Shown: positions 1 to 9,429, numbered from the stretch's first letter. The stretch is 64,000 bases of DNA from Thermoclostridium caenicola (GCF_900142095.1 NZ_FQZP01000001.1:62001-126000), one strand, 5' to 3'. Notes: generated by a model not told the origin, from the letters alone. Program-made: numbers and translations.

Positions 1-726
1 CGCGGGAAAAAAGGCATCCGGCTTTTCTTCCTGGGCTGCATCGCGCTTTGCATGGCCATCTGTGCCGATATCATACGCTACTACTTCAAGCCCCTTCCCT
101 GGGTTGTGAAACCGATCATCTACCAGTACGGGCTCTTCGTATTCATCATTACGGCTGTTGCAGCCCTGGCCCGGCACATCTTTGTGACCCGTGAGGAAAA
201 GATCAGCCATGACATCCTCATGTCCCTTGCCTTTACGGATACCCTGACGGGCTTAAAAAACCGCCGTTCCTTTGATGAACGGATGGAAGCCCTCAACAAG
301 GAACTGGATGATTATTCATCCATTCATCTGGTTATCCTGGATATCAATAATCTGAAGCAGGTCAACGACACCCTGGGCCACAGGGAAGGCGACCAGCTAA
401 TCATGGAAGGAGCCCGGCTGATCAGCGAAACCCTGGGAAATCTCGGGGAGATCTTCCGGATTGGCGGGGATGAATTTGTTGTGCTGATCACCAATATTGA
501 ACCCTACTTCATTCAGGTTGAACTGGATACCCTGAACAAGAAGATCGAAGCCTTCAACGAGAAGGACACGCCCTTCAAGCTCAGCATCGCCTACGGTCTT
601 GGCAGCTACAGCAAAGACCAGGACAAGGATCTGCATGATGTCTTCGTCCGGGCGGACAAATCCATGTATATCTGCAAGGAAAACCAGAAAGGTTTGCATC
701 ATGCGGGCAAGCAAATCAAATCATAA
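1..726 (+). CDS. Membrane-anchored GGDEF protein, probable diguanylate cyclase (5' truncated by window)
   Basis: The reading frame is open from base 1, so the true start lies upstream of the window. The visible part begins with two hydrophobic helices (roughly residues 8-24 and 38-58), followed by a linker and a GGDEF domain. The domain entry motif DTLTGLKNRRSF is present and the active-site loop reads RIGGDEF with a conserved tail, so the catalytic residues for making c-di-GMP from two GTP look intact. The membrane part resembles the end of a seven-helix sensor module, but too little is seen to name it. The next gene, 64 bases downstream, is in the same direction without an obvious terminator. 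Confidence 0.88.
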   Translation, partial: RGKKGIRLFFLGCIALCMAICADIIRYYFKPLPWVVKPIIYQYGLFVFIITAVAALARHIFVTREEKISHDILMSLAFTDTLTGLKNRRSFDERMEALNKELDDYSSIHLVILDINNLKQVNDTLGHREGDQLIMEGARLISETLGNLGEIFRIGGDEFVVLITNIEPYFIQVELDTLNKKIEAFNEKDTPFKLSIAYGLGSYSKDQDKDLHDVFVRADKSMYICKENQKGLHHAGKQIKS

Positions 727-789
727 TAGGGTGCAAGGGGTATATAAATAATAGTTTGCTCATAGTAACCCTGAAAGTGGTGATCAATC

Positions 790-2049
790 TTGGGTACCTT
801 CAGAGAATTGTACAACAGACTTGTGGATGCCGCTCTGCGGAAGGAACTCGATAAGGAAGTCAGAGAAATAATGGCGTCGGGGGAATACAAGCCGGAGGAA
901 GTGGACAGGCTGGTTAATCCCATGGCGCATCCCGTGGTAATGCGGGTGAGCGACTGCCAGTGCCCGTCGGGAGAAGACCGGGACAACTGTGCGGTAGCCT
1001 GCCTGTTTTCGGCCATTGAGCGGGATGAAAACGGCAACGTGGTCATTTCCACGGTGGACTGCACCGGATGCGGCGTATGCATGGAGAATTGCAAGCACGA
1101 TACGCTCATCGACCGGAAGGAAATCATCCCTGTCCTGGAATTGCTCAACGAGCGCAAACGGCCGGTCTATGCCATGATCGCCCCGGCCTTCAACGGCCAG
1201 TTCAGCCTGGATGTGACCGCCGGCAAGCTGCGCACCGCCTTTAAGCTGGCAGGCTTCTACGGCATGCTGGAAGTGGCCCTCTTTGCCGATATCCTGACCC
1301 TCAAGGAGGCCTTGGAATTCGACAGGACCATCCATACCGACCGGGATTTCATGCTGACCAGTTGCTGCTGCCCCATTTGGGTGAACATGATCAAAAAGAT
1401 TTACCATGATCTGATTCCCCACATGCCTCCAGCGGTTTCACCCATGGTGGCCTGCGGACGGGCCATCAAACGCATCCATCCCGATGCCGTCACGGTATTC
1501 ATCGGCCCCTGCGTCGCCAAAAAGGCCGAAGCACGGGAAGCCGACATCGCAGATGCTGTGGACTACGTGTTGACTTTCCAGGAGATATCCGATATCTTTC
1601 AGAAGTTGGGTATAGACCCTGCCGTTCTCCCAGAGGACATGCGGGACCATTCCTCCAGATGCGGCCGGATTTATGCCCGAACCGGCGGGGTCAGCGAAGC
1701 GGTCCAGAACACCCTCAATCGGCTGAAGCCAGACAGGAAGATCAAGCTCAGAGCCATACAGGCCGACGGGGCCATTGAATGCAAGCGGCTGCTGAAGGAG
1801 ATCATGGAGGGAAATATCAAGGCCAATTTTATCGAGGGCATGGGCTGCAGGGGCGGCTGCGTGGGTGGACCCAAAGCCATCATCAACAAGGAGGAAGGAA
1901 CCGTCCATGCCAATGAATACGGCAATAACGCCTCCTACCCGACCCCCATCGACAATCCCCATGTCGTCGATCTCCTGGAAAGGCTGGGATTCCACACGGT
2001 AGAAAGCCTCCTGGAATCCGACAACCTGTTTATCCGCAAGTTCGAATAA
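790..2049 (+). CDS. [FeFe]-hydrogenase-like iron-sulfur protein
   Basis: The 419-aa product has a short Fe-S region and an iron-only hydrogenase large domain. Around residues 91-101 a CxxCxxCxxxC motif marks a [4Fe-4S] site, and Cys55/57/67/71 with odd spacing may hold a second cluster. The three H-cluster signatures are recognisable: TSCCCPIW (from residue 190), GPCVAKK (from 239, where canonical enzymes have MPC) and EGMGCRGGCVGGP (from about 350). The protein is shorter than typical catalytic HydA and its altered L2 motif points to the less studied, possibly sensory, groups. The start is a TTG with a weak GGTG-type site; the next ATG (868) would cut conserved sequence little, so the start is uncertain. 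No maturases are nearby. Confidence 0.85.
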   Translation: MGTFRELYNRLVDAALRKELDKEVREIMASGEYKPEEVDRLVNPMAHPVVMRVSDCQCPSGEDRDNCAVACLFSAIERDENGNVVISTVDCTGCGVCMENCKHDTLIDRKEIIPVLELLNERKRPVYAMIAPAFNGQFSLDVTAGKLRTAFKLAGFYGMLEVALFADILTLKEALEFDRTIHTDRDFMLTSCCCPIWVNMIKKIYHDLIPHMPPAVSPMVACGRAIKRIHPDAVTVFIGPCVAKKAEAREADIADAVDYVLTFQEISDIFQKLGIDPAVLPEDMRDHSSRCGRIYARTGGVSEAVQNTLNRLKPDRKIKLRAIQADGAIECKRLLKEIMEGNIKANFIEGMGCRGGCVGGPKAIINKEEGTVHANEYGNNASYPTPIDNPHVVDLLERLGFHTVESLLESDNLFIRKFE

Positions 2050-2051
2050 TA

Positions 2052-2123
2052 GATTGCCGCGCTCGCTTTGCTCGCTCGCAATGACATGTTACGTTGGGCG
2101 GCCGAGCTTTACAGGCTCCCGGG
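2052..2123. repeat. Dispersed palindromic repeat, copy A
   Basis: A GC-rich imperfect palindrome (2052-2086, attgccgcgctcgc...gcgagcgagc type) is followed by a gctttacaggctccc motif at 2106-2120. Both parts recur at 9573-9698, and the second also near 22135. This resembles REP/RAYT-type small repeats; no transposase is in the window. Confidence 0.7.
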
Positions 2124-2185
2124 CATGCCAGATTGAAGAACCGCCTCACAAACAGCAGGCGGGGAAATGAAGAAGGTGAGGTTTC

Positions 2186-2584
2186 ATGGTTAAGACATTA
2201 TCCATCAGAACAAGCGGCAGAACACAGCTTCTGGACATAACGGCACAGGTTCAGCGGGCCGTTGATGAATCCGGCGTTAAAGACGGCCTTTGCGTGGTCT
2301 TCGTACCCCACACCACGGCCGGAATAACCATCAACGAGAACGCCGATCCCGATGTGGTCTCCGATATCCTGAAAGAGATCAACAAGGTCATACCCTTCAA
2401 TGACGGCTACGAACATATGGAAGGCAATTCGGCCGCCCATATCAAGGCCAGCCTGTTCGGCTTTTCAGAGCATATCATCATCGAATCAGGCCGTCTGCTC
2501 CTGGGCACATGGCAGGGCATTTATTTCTGCGAATTCGACGGACCCAGAAGCAGGCAGGTCAAGGTCAAGATCATTGAAGGCTGA
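2186..2584 (+). CDS. yjbQ: YjbQ / UPF0047 family protein
   Basis: The 132-aa protein matches the compact YjbQ (UPF0047, secondary thiamine-phosphate synthase-like) family over its full length. Conserved family stretches are visible: HTTAGITINENADPDV near residue 41, the GNSAAHIKAS segment with its metal-site type histidine around 84-91, and LLLGTWQGIYFCEFDGPR near the end. The family has weak thiamine phosphate synthase activity in E. coli, but its physiological role is unsettled. An aaggtgagg ribosome site sits just before the ATG. The last 14 bases overlap the end of the convergent aminotransferase gene. Confidence 0.92.
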   Translation: MVKTLSIRTSGRTQLLDITAQVQRAVDESGVKDGLCVVFVPHTTAGITINENADPDVVSDILKEINKVIPFNDGYEHMEGNSAAHIKASLFGFSEHIIIESGRLLLGTWQGIYFCEFDGPRSRQVKVKIIEG

Positions 2585-3758
2585 CGATAGCATCAGCAAG
2601 GCGCATAATCCCTTGCTCGATACGGTCTTCCGGCATATTGGAGAAATTGAGCCTCAAGGTGTTCTTTTTCGGGGTGCATGGGAAAAAGGACGCTCCGGGC
2701 ACAAACGCCACGTTCTTGCTGAGGGCTTCCTTAAGAAGCTCAGTGCCGTCCATCCCCTCCGGCAGCATCACCCATGTGAACAGGCCACCCTTGGGATGGT
2801 TGCAGCGCACACCTCCCGGGAAATACCTTTCCATGGCCCGGATGATGGCATCCCGCCTCAATCTGTACACTTGACACAGCTTCCGGATATGGGCGTCAAA
2901 GTCCTGCGTCTCGATATACCGGTTGATCAGCATCTGGCTGAAGGTGGAGGTGTGGAGATCGGCCCCCTGCTTGATCAGAACAAACTTCTCGAGCAGGGTA
3001 CGATGGGCTGCGATCCAACCGATGCGCATGCCCGGACAAAGGGTCTTTGAGAAAGACCCCAGATAAACAACCCATCCCTCGGTATCCAGGGATTTGACGG
3101 CGGGCAGGATCTCCCCTTCATACCGGAGTTCGCCATAAGGATTGTCTTCCACCACAAGTACGCCATACTTGCTTGCCAGCCCGATCAGGGCTTTCCTGCG
3201 CTCAAGAGACCAGGTGCGGCCTGTCGGGTTCTGGAAATCCGGAATGATATAGATGAACTTCGGATGCTTTGCCTGTTTCAGAGCCGCTTCCAGGGCTTCG
3301 GGGATCATGCCCTCATCATCGGTCTCCACCTCAACAAACTTCGGTTCATAGGCCCGGAAGGCATTTATGGCTCCCAGATAGGACGGGCTTTCCAAAAATA
3401 CTTCATCCTCCGGATTGATCAGCACTTTGCCGATAAAGTCCAGGGCTTGCTGGGAGCCGGAAGTGATGATGATCTCATCGGCAGCAACACGCGTTTTGAA
3501 AACCTTCTCCATACGCATGGCTATTTTTTCCCTCAGCGGCCGGTAACCTTCGGTGGTCGAATACTGAAGTGCCTTGTAACCTTCATCCAGGATCAGGCGG
3601 CTTGTCAAATCAGCCAGGGCCTGTATTGGAAAGAGTTCTGGCGCAGGCAGACCGCCTGCAAAGGATATGACCTCCGGTCTTTCGGTTATCTTCAGCAGTT
3701 CCCTTATCTTCGAAGCTTTTATATACGCCATTCTTTCTGCAAGCAATGCTGATATCAT
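2571..3758 (-). CDS. PLP-dependent class I/II aminotransferase (2-aminoadipate aminotransferase-like)
   Basis: The 395-aa protein is a fold-type I aminotransferase of full family length. It carries the N-terminal SFAGGLPAPELFP motif, the substrate/PLP region SGSQQALDFIGK, IPDFQNPTGRTWS, VVEDNPYGELRY and the PLP-lysine motif GSFSKTLCPGMRIGW. The pattern is that of LysN/ARO8-type enzymes that accept aromatic or long acidic amino acids; the exact substrate cannot be read. An aaggtgg site precedes the ATG. It lies 90 bases downstream of, and in the same direction as, the MocR-type regulator, which shares the same aminotransferase fold, so the two are probably co-transcribed. Confidence 0.9.
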   Translation of the reverse strand: MISALLAERMAYIKASKIRELLKITERPEVISFAGGLPAPELFPIQALADLTSRLILDEGYKALQYSTTEGYRPLREKIAMRMEKVFKTRVAADEIIITSGSQQALDFIGKVLINPEDEVFLESPSYLGAINAFRAYEPKFVEVETDDEGMIPEALEAALKQAKHPKFIYIIPDFQNPTGRTWSLERRKALIGLASKYGVLVVEDNPYGELRYEGEILPAVKSLDTEGWVVYLGSFSKTLCPGMRIGWIAAHRTLLEKFVLIKQGADLHTSTFSQMLINRYIETQDFDAHIRKLCQVYRLRRDAIIRAMERYFPGGVRCNHPKGGLFTWVMLPEGMDGTELLKEALSKNVAFVPGASFFPCTPKKNTLRLNFSNMPEDRIEQGIMRLADAIVSLQ

Positions 3759-3848
3759 GATATTCCACCTTTCATCGATTATTGGCCGGACCGGAAGGAG
3801 ATGACCCTGCCACGGGCCGACTGTTTGCCTGACGGCATGGACATTGCT

Positions 3849-5363
3849 TCATACAATGGGTTTTATGGACTTAATCTCCGAAATGGACTTTCCTGTGACC
3901 TTGTTCAGGGTTACCGCTATCGCTTCCTTCAACCCTTCAATACCTTTCGGGATATCCTCCCTGGAAGGGTAGGTAAAGTTCAGGCGCATATACTGTCCAC
4001 CCCTTCCGTTCAGGTAAAAAGCCGTTCCGGGCACAAAGCTGACTCCCCGTTCCGCTGCGTTCACAAGCAGGGACATATGGGGAATACCCTCCGGCAGCTT
4101 GCACCAAAGATAGTAGCCTCCCATGGGTTTGACCCATTCCAGTCCCGCTATGGGGCCGTCCATCAGGGCATCCAGCATGATATCCCGCTTGATCCGGTAT
4201 TCTTCGCAAATCCTTTTCACATGGGGTTCATAACTGCCACTCCGCAGGAATCTCTCCACGATCCACTGGGATATGCTGTTGGCATGGAGATCCTGAAGCT
4301 GCTTGATCATGGCGAACTGGTGAACGACAGGCCTGGCTGCCGCCATCCAGCCAATCCGGATCCCCGGAAAGAGTATCTTGGAAAAAGTGCTGAGATAGAT
4401 GACGTAACCGTACGGATCAAGCTCCTTCAGGGTTGGCCTCCTGGGTCCCTCGTACCGGATCTCGCTGTAGGGATCATCCTCGATGATGAGCACCTTCCGC
4501 CGATAAGCCAGTTCCAGAAGCCTTCTGCGCCGTTCCAGGCTCATGGAGATTCCCGACGGATTCTGATAGGTGGGCATGGTGTAGATCAACTTGGGCTTGT
4601 ACCGCTGCAGGAGGTGTTCCAGGACATCCACGCGCATGCCCTGATCATCCACGGGGACCCCGACTATTCTTGTACCGGCCGCATTGAAGATCTGCATGGC
4701 GCTGAAAAAGGACGGTTCCTCAATGATCACCACATCCCCCGGATCGAGGAAAACCCTCGCCGCTATATCAATTCCCTGCTGGGATCCGGACAGAACCAGG
4801 ATCTCATCGGGCGTACAGCTGACACCCCTTTTTTGCATCAGGTCCGAGATGGCTTCCCGCAAAGACCAAAAACCTTCGGTGGGGGTGTGCTTCAGCGCCT
4901 CATGGTACGGCTGCCGTACAATCTCTTCCTCAATTCCCCTGAAGGCTTCGACCGGATCGGTCTCCACGGCGGAAATACCTGCGGAGAAGGATATGACATC
5001 CTCACGATTAGCCATTACCAAAAGATCCCGCAGGAACGGATCATTGGCCCTTTCGGACATCCGGCTGAAAAACTGGGTATAGAGCGGCGCCTCAAACTCG
5101 CTGTGGGACTCGGTCACTTCCGACATCACAGACAGCACCATGGTGCCCCGTCCCACATGGGAATCCACCAATCCGTCCGCCTTCAGTTCCCGGTAGGCGG
5201 CAAGCACGGTGCTGCGGTTGATGCCCAGGCTCTCAGCCAGTTTCCTCTCGGGCGGCAGGACGCTGCCGGGCAATAGTCTTCCGTCGAAAATCATGGCACG
5301 GATCTGATTTCGAATCTGGAGATAGATCGGCGTCTGGCTCTGGCGATCGATGGTAATTTGCAT
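3849..5363 (-). CDS. MocR/PdxR-type GntR regulator with aminotransferase-like domain
   Basis: From the start used here (504 aa) the protein has an N-terminal GntR winged helix (residues about 1-75: PIYLQIRNQIRAMIFDGRLLP, ERKLAESLGINRSTV, DSHVGRGT) and a C-terminal aminotransferase-fold domain with SGSQQGIDIAAR, YTMPTYQNPSGISMS, IIEDDPYSEIRY and the PLP-lysine motif STFSKILFPGIRIGW. MocR proteins use bound PLP, or an amino-acid adduct of it, to control transcription. A longer frame to 5525 exists but its extra residues look non-coding; no clear Shine-Dalgarno precedes 5363. It likely controls the downstream aminotransferase gene. Confidence 0.88.
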   Translation of the reverse strand: MQITIDRQSQTPIYLQIRNQIRAMIFDGRLLPGSVLPPERKLAESLGINRSTVLAAYRELKADGLVDSHVGRGTMVLSVMSEVTESHSEFEAPLYTQFFSRMSERANDPFLRDLLVMANREDVISFSAGISAVETDPVEAFRGIEEEIVRQPYHEALKHTPTEGFWSLREAISDLMQKRGVSCTPDEILVLSGSQQGIDIAARVFLDPGDVVIIEEPSFFSAMQIFNAAGTRIVGVPVDDQGMRVDVLEHLLQRYKPKLIYTMPTYQNPSGISMSLERRRRLLELAYRRKVLIIEDDPYSEIRYEGPRRPTLKELDPYGYVIYLSTFSKILFPGIRIGWMAAARPVVHQFAMIKQLQDLHANSISQWIVERFLRSGSYEPHVKRICEEYRIKRDIMLDALMDGPIAGLEWVKPMGGYYLWCKLPEGIPHMSLLVNAAERGVSFVPGTAFYLNGRGGQYMRLNFTYPSREDIPKGIEGLKEAIAVTLNKVTGKSISEIKSIKPIV

Positions 5364-5543
5364 GGAACATTGGATTATTTTTAAACCAGCCAATTTTAGC
5401 GCCACCTCCCGATAACCGGTTGTTCTTCTCCCTCTGACCGGTTGCTTCACTGTGCTTCCCGGGCCGACGCGCCTTGCGGTATGGCCACAGGGCTCCATAT
5501 CCGGGAACCCTGGGTTCAAGGCCACCTGTGTTTTTTGCCCAAT

Positions 5544-5570
5544 AAAAAAAGCAAGGGGTTAAACCCTTGC
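5544..5570 (-). terminator. Rho-independent terminator after the PfkB kinase gene
   Basis: On the minus strand GCAAGGG and CCCTTGC arms (5551-5570) enclose a short loop and are followed by seven T residues. It lies 48 bases past the stop of the gene ending at 5618. Confidence 0.8.
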
Positions 5571-5617
5571 CTTATCGCCATCCTGTCATACTTGTTGCCG
5601 GCCTGACAAACCCCGGC

Positions 5618-6577
5618 CTATGCTTCCAGAAGCGCCATAACCTCTTCCAGGCGCGGCATGGCCGGAATGGCCCCTTTTCTTGTTGTGGCCAGGGATCCTA
5701 CCGCATTGGCGAAATTCACGGCATCCCGCAGCTCGTCAAAGGTCAGTTCCTGCAAACGACCGAAATACGGCCTGATCCTGAACAGGAATCCCCCGAGGAA
5801 GGCATCCCCGGCACCGGTGGTATCAATGGTCTTCACCTTGTCATAAGTCGGGAGCCTGTCATACTTCCCATCCATGCCAAAGAAGCATCCGTTCGGCCCC
5901 AGCGTGAGCAGGAGGATTCTGCCCCTGAACACCTCTGCCAGAAGCTCCGCACCTTTCTCCAAATCGGTCTGGCCTGTCAGGAAGATCAGCTCTTCTTCGG
6001 ATATCTTGAGAATATCGGCGTATTCCATACCCCTGATGATGACCTCCCGGGCTTCCTCCAGGCTGTTCCAGAGAGCAGGCCTCAAGTTGGGATCATAGGA
6101 TATGGTCTTGCCCAGTTCCCTTGCGAAGCGTGCCGCTCCCAGGGTCGCAGTCCTGGATGGCTCATGGGTCATGGATACCGAACCGAAGTGGAAGGCCTTT
6201 GCCTGCCTGATGACATCCTGGTCAACCTCTTCAAAGGTCAGCATCCTGTCCGCGCCGGGATCCCTGTAAAAACTGAAGCTTCTGTCACCGGTTCTGCTCA
6301 GATGCACAAAGGCCAGCGTGGTGTGGACCTTGGGATCAAACCTCAAACCCCTGTGGTCGATGCCATTCTGTTTCAGGATGTCATACAGAAAACTGCCGAA
6401 GGTATCCGAACCCACCTTGCCGATAAATGCCCCTGTTCCGCCAAGCCTGGTCATTGCGGCAAGCACATTGGCCGGAGCTCCGCCGGGATTGCACTCAAAA
6501 AGGGGATTGCCCTGCTCTGACACACCCGAAGGCGTAAAATCAATCAGCAATTCCCCTATTGCCGCTAAATCCAACAT
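5618..6577 (-). CDS. PfkB-family carbohydrate kinase, probable fructokinase
   Basis: The 319-aa protein shows the PfkB (ribokinase) fold: N-terminal AAIGELLIDF, the NPGGAPANVLAAMTRLGG glycine-rich signature, and the C-terminal TIDTTGAGDAFLGGFL motif holding the catalytic Asp and anion hole. Overall pattern and length are those of fructokinases that phosphorylate fructose with ATP, though the sugar is inferred. The ATG at 6577 was chosen because a GGTGAGG site lies seven bases upstream and family homology begins there; an upstream ATG at 6601 lacks a site. The gene appears monocistronic with its own terminator. Confidence 0.9.
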   Translation of the reverse strand: MLDLAAIGELLIDFTPSGVSEQGNPLFECNPGGAPANVLAAMTRLGGTGAFIGKVGSDTFGSFLYDILKQNGIDHRGLRFDPKVHTTLAFVHLSRTGDRSFSFYRDPGADRMLTFEEVDQDVIRQAKAFHFGSVSMTHEPSRTATLGAARFARELGKTISYDPNLRPALWNSLEEAREVIIRGMEYADILKISEEELIFLTGQTDLEKGAELLAEVFRGRILLLTLGPNGCFFGMDGKYDRLPTYDKVKTIDTTGAGDAFLGGFLFRIRPYFGRLQELTFDELRDAVNFANAVGSLATTRKGAIPAMPRLEEVMALLEA

Positions 6578-6675
6578 ATTCCTCACCATCCCCCAAAGCA
6601 ATCATGTTCCTTGATCGTATTGTCCCAGATAAGCAGACCTCCCGCAAGTGCCGAAATTTCTGTTTTTGTGCCCAT

Positions 6676-8187
6676 TCATCTGATCTGTGGATTAATTCGG
6701 TTCTTTTCCTGGTCATAGCGGTTCAGCGGCAGGGTCGCGGGCCCTTCCAGGACATTGCCCTTATAGTCGAACCTGGAGCCGTGGCAGGGGCAGTCCCATG
6801 AGGCTTCCAGCTCATTCCACTTCAGCTCGCATCCCATATGGGTACAGGTGATGTCCACGATGTACTCGTTCCCATCCTCATTCTTGTAATAGCCGCAGCG
6901 TTTGCCGCTGATATTGACAACCCGCCCCACCCCGGCCGAGGCGGGAATCTCCCTGTCTCCCGACTGAAGCTTTCCGCTGATCAGCTGGACGGCCACGTCG
7001 GCGTTTTCCGAAACGAAGGTCGAAGAAGCCACATCCTTCAGGGTGGTATGGGCATACAGCGCTTCATAGGGCGAATGCCCATCCAGGATCATCCTGATGA
7101 TGACCATGCCTGCCGCCGTACCGCCGGACAGACCCCATTTATTGAATCCTGTGGCTACATAGACGTTGGGCATATCCTTGTTCAGGTATCCCACATACGG
7201 AATGCTGTGGGGCGGTTCATAGTCCTGGGCTGACCACTGGTATTGGTAATCCTCAATCCCAAAAACCTCATTGCCGAATTTCTTCAGTTCCAGGTAGTGA
7301 TCCTTATCCTGATGGCCCACCTTGTGGCTTTCACCCACGATCAGCAGGGAGTTGGCTTCATGTACATACCGAATGGACCGTGTGGGCTCCTCTGCACTGA
7401 TGAAATGACATTTGGGGAAGCTCCTGTCGTATTCTGCCATGACCGCATAGGTCCGCATGGGCTTGAGTCTGGCAAAATAGAAGCCCATCCCGTCGTAGCA
7501 GGGAAAATGGGTTGCCACGATCACGCGGGCAGCATTGATGGTCACATTGTCCGCTGTCTTGAGGATGCAACGCTCCCCGGGCTCAAAGTCAACAATGCGG
7601 GTATCTTCGTAAATCCTTCCGCCCAGTTTGACGGCTTCTTCGGCCAGTGCATCCAGGTATTTTTTGGGGTTGAACTGGGCCTGATTGCTCAATACAAGCG
7701 CGTTTTTAATCCTGATCGGGATGGGGAGTTCCTTTTCCAGCCTGCAGTCCAGTCCCAGTTTCTGATAGGTTTCATATTCCTGATTGATTTTTTCCGCATA
7801 GCCTTCATCCTGGGTATAGACGCATGCCGAAACCCTTTGGAAATCACACGGGATGTCATACCTGGCGATCAGCGTCTCCACCAGTTCCAGGGCCTTGTCG
7901 TTAATCTCATAATAACGGCGGGCCCTGTCCAGGCCGAACTTGCTCTCAATTTCAGCATAAACCAGACCATGCTGGGCGGTGATCTTGCCGGTGTTGCGGC
8001 CGCTGCAGCCGTACCCGATCCTGTCCGCATCGACCAGCACCACTTCCCGCCCGGCCGATGCCAGGAGATAAAAGCACGTCATGCCTGCCATGCCGCCGCC
8101 TACCACCAGGCAGTCCACCTTCATATTCCGATCCAGTTTTTCATAACGCCTGCTTTCCGAACTCTCAATCCAATACGCCTCGTTCAT
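6676..8187 (-). CDS. FAD-dependent oxidoreductase with C-terminal Rieske [2Fe-2S] domain
   Basis: The 503-aa protein starts with a DAO-type FAD fold: VDCLVVGGGMAGMTCFYLLASAGREVVLVD (split here as VVGGGMAG and VVLVDADRIG) near residues 25-60, and a second FAD contact ATGFNKWGLSGGTAAG around 345. The last about 110 residues form a Rieske domain with CTHMGC and CPCHGS, which provide two Cys and two His ligands. This two-domain layout is that of B. subtilis YhfW-like proteins, whose substrate is unknown. A GGAG site precedes the ATG. It is preceded by a 351-base leader with a strong stem. Confidence 0.88.
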   Translation of the reverse strand: MNEAYWIESSESRRYEKLDRNMKVDCLVVGGGMAGMTCFYLLASAGREVVLVDADRIGYGCSGRNTGKITAQHGLVYAEIESKFGLDRARRYYEINDKALELVETLIARYDIPCDFQRVSACVYTQDEGYAEKINQEYETYQKLGLDCRLEKELPIPIRIKNALVLSNQAQFNPKKYLDALAEEAVKLGGRIYEDTRIVDFEPGERCILKTADNVTINAARVIVATHFPCYDGMGFYFARLKPMRTYAVMAEYDRSFPKCHFISAEEPTRSIRYVHEANSLLIVGESHKVGHQDKDHYLELKKFGNEVFGIEDYQYQWSAQDYEPPHSIPYVGYLNKDMPNVYVATGFNKWGLSGGTAAGMVIIRMILDGHSPYEALYAHTTLKDVASSTFVSENADVAVQLISGKLQSGDREIPASAGVGRVVNISGKRCGYYKNEDGNEYIVDITCTHMGCELKWNELEASWDCPCHGSRFDYKGNVLEGPATLPLNRYDQEKNRINPQIR

Positions 8188-8538
8188 GTCCTTTCTCCTT
8201 CGTTAACCGCCGAAAGCCTCACGGAACCGGAACTTCACCAGCACCGTAGGCTCCGGTTCGGTTCTCATCTTTCCATGAATAAGGAACGGGGACTGCCCGA
8301 CGGATAGATGCCCCGTCATGCCGCAAGGATGCCGAAGCACCCGGCCTGAGCAGTCCCGCATTGGCTCTTTCCAATCCCCTTCATTGCAACGGACCGCAAA
8401 ACCATGCGTTCCGCTGCAAAGCAAGCACAAACCTTTGATTCTGAAAGAAGCCATTCCTATTGTCTGCGATTCGGATGATTTTATGCACGAGGCATAAAGC
8501 CCGTGAAGGTCGTGTTTGCAAAACCTGTCCGGACGTGT
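8188..8538 (-). other. Long leader of the FAD/Rieske gene with a structured stem
   Basis: No coding gene is supported in these 351 bases. On the minus strand an 8-bp stem (GGGACTGC at 8357-8350 with GCAGTCCC at 8296-8289) closes a GC-rich about 50-base insert that can fold further. It may be a leader RNA or an attenuator; I do not recognise a known riboswitch class. Confidence 0.35.
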
Positions 8539-9429
8539 TCAGGAAGCGTTTGCTTTTTCTGAATCGGGATCCTGTGCGTTGGTGCGCCGGTCCATAATGG
8601 CTGGCAAACTGCACCAGGCGGTAATCACCACCAGGATCACGGCACCTCCGATAAAGGCCATGGTTCCGGGCACTTCACCGATAGTCAGGAAGACCAATAC
8701 CGGATTGAGCACCAGCTCAATGGTCGATATGAGGATGATCTCCAGGGCCTTCAGGTGTCTGACCGCCTTGGAATAAAGGATGTAAGGCAATCCCAGCTGA
8801 ACAGCCCCCAACAGGATCAGACCAAGCCAGCCTTTTGCATCCGGCATGGCACTTGTCAGAAAAGGAAGTCCGATCAGTGATGTGAGCACATTGCCCAGCA
8901 AGACCGATTCCAAAGGCGATTCATGCTTCTGCATCCGCATGAATACCGCAAAGGTGGCAAAACATACGCCGCTCAGTAAGGCGCATACATCACCCATGAA
9001 GTTGCTGGTATTGAGGCCGTCTATGAAGAACAGGACCATGCCGCCAAGGGTCAGCAGAATGGCCGCCCAGTCATAGGGCTTTACCTTTTCCTTCAGCAGC
9101 CAGGCGCCCAGTATGGCCACATAGATCGGCGCCGTGTATTGAAGGAGGATGGCGTTGGCGGCAGTGGTCAGTTTGTTGGCCGAAACGAAAAAGATGACCG
9201 TCCCGGTGTAGGCAAGGGCAGCCTCGATTTGTGCGGCCGACCAGGTGAATTTAGGCTTTTTGAGATATATCCAGATGATCAGGGAAGCAATGGCGCTCCG
9301 GGTTCCCGCTATGGCAAGCGCATTGGAGTTTACAAGCTTTATCAGGATGCCGCCAAGGCTCCACATGACAGCTGTCAAGACAAGATATAGGATGGCCTTG
9401 GGTCTGCTCCCCGCCAGTTTTTGGGGCAT
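8539..9429 (-). CDS. EamA/DMT-superfamily permease
   Basis: The 296-aa protein consists of about ten hydrophobic segments in two repeated five-helix halves, the typical EamA arrangement. The first half opens with ILYLVLTAVMWSLGGILIKLV, and helix ends such as AILLQYTAPIYVAILGAWLLKEK and the second-half equivalent IELVLNPVLVFLTIGE are the family's characteristic positions. Members export amino acids, metabolites or drugs; the substrate is not deducible. A GGAGG site precedes the start. It could be co-transcribed with the following FAD/Rieske gene, but a 351-base gap with a stem separates them. Confidence 0.9.
   Translation of the reverse strand: MPQKLAGSRPKAILYLVLTAVMWSLGGILIKLVNSNALAIAGTRSAIASLIIWIYLKKPKFTWSAAQIEAALAYTGTVIFFVSANKLTTAANAILLQYTAPIYVAILGAWLLKEKVKPYDWAAILLTLGGMVLFFIDGLNTSNFMGDVCALLSGVCFATFAVFMRMQKHESPLESVLLGNVLTSLIGLPFLTSAMPDAKGWLGLILLGAVQLGLPYILYSKAVRHLKALEIILISTIELVLNPVLVFLTIGEVPGTMAFIGGAVILVVITAWCSLPAIMDRRTNAQDPDSEKANAS

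Noticed and set aside
3801-5276. 491-codon open frame antisense to the MocR gene
   Set aside because: Composition is typical of a shadow frame, rich in Gly/His/Pro, without recognisable motifs, while the opposite strand has two clear domains.
5364-5525. N-terminal extension of the MocR regulator
   Set aside because: The extra 54 codons show no similarity to GntR proteins and no ribosome site; homology begins with the residues after 5363.
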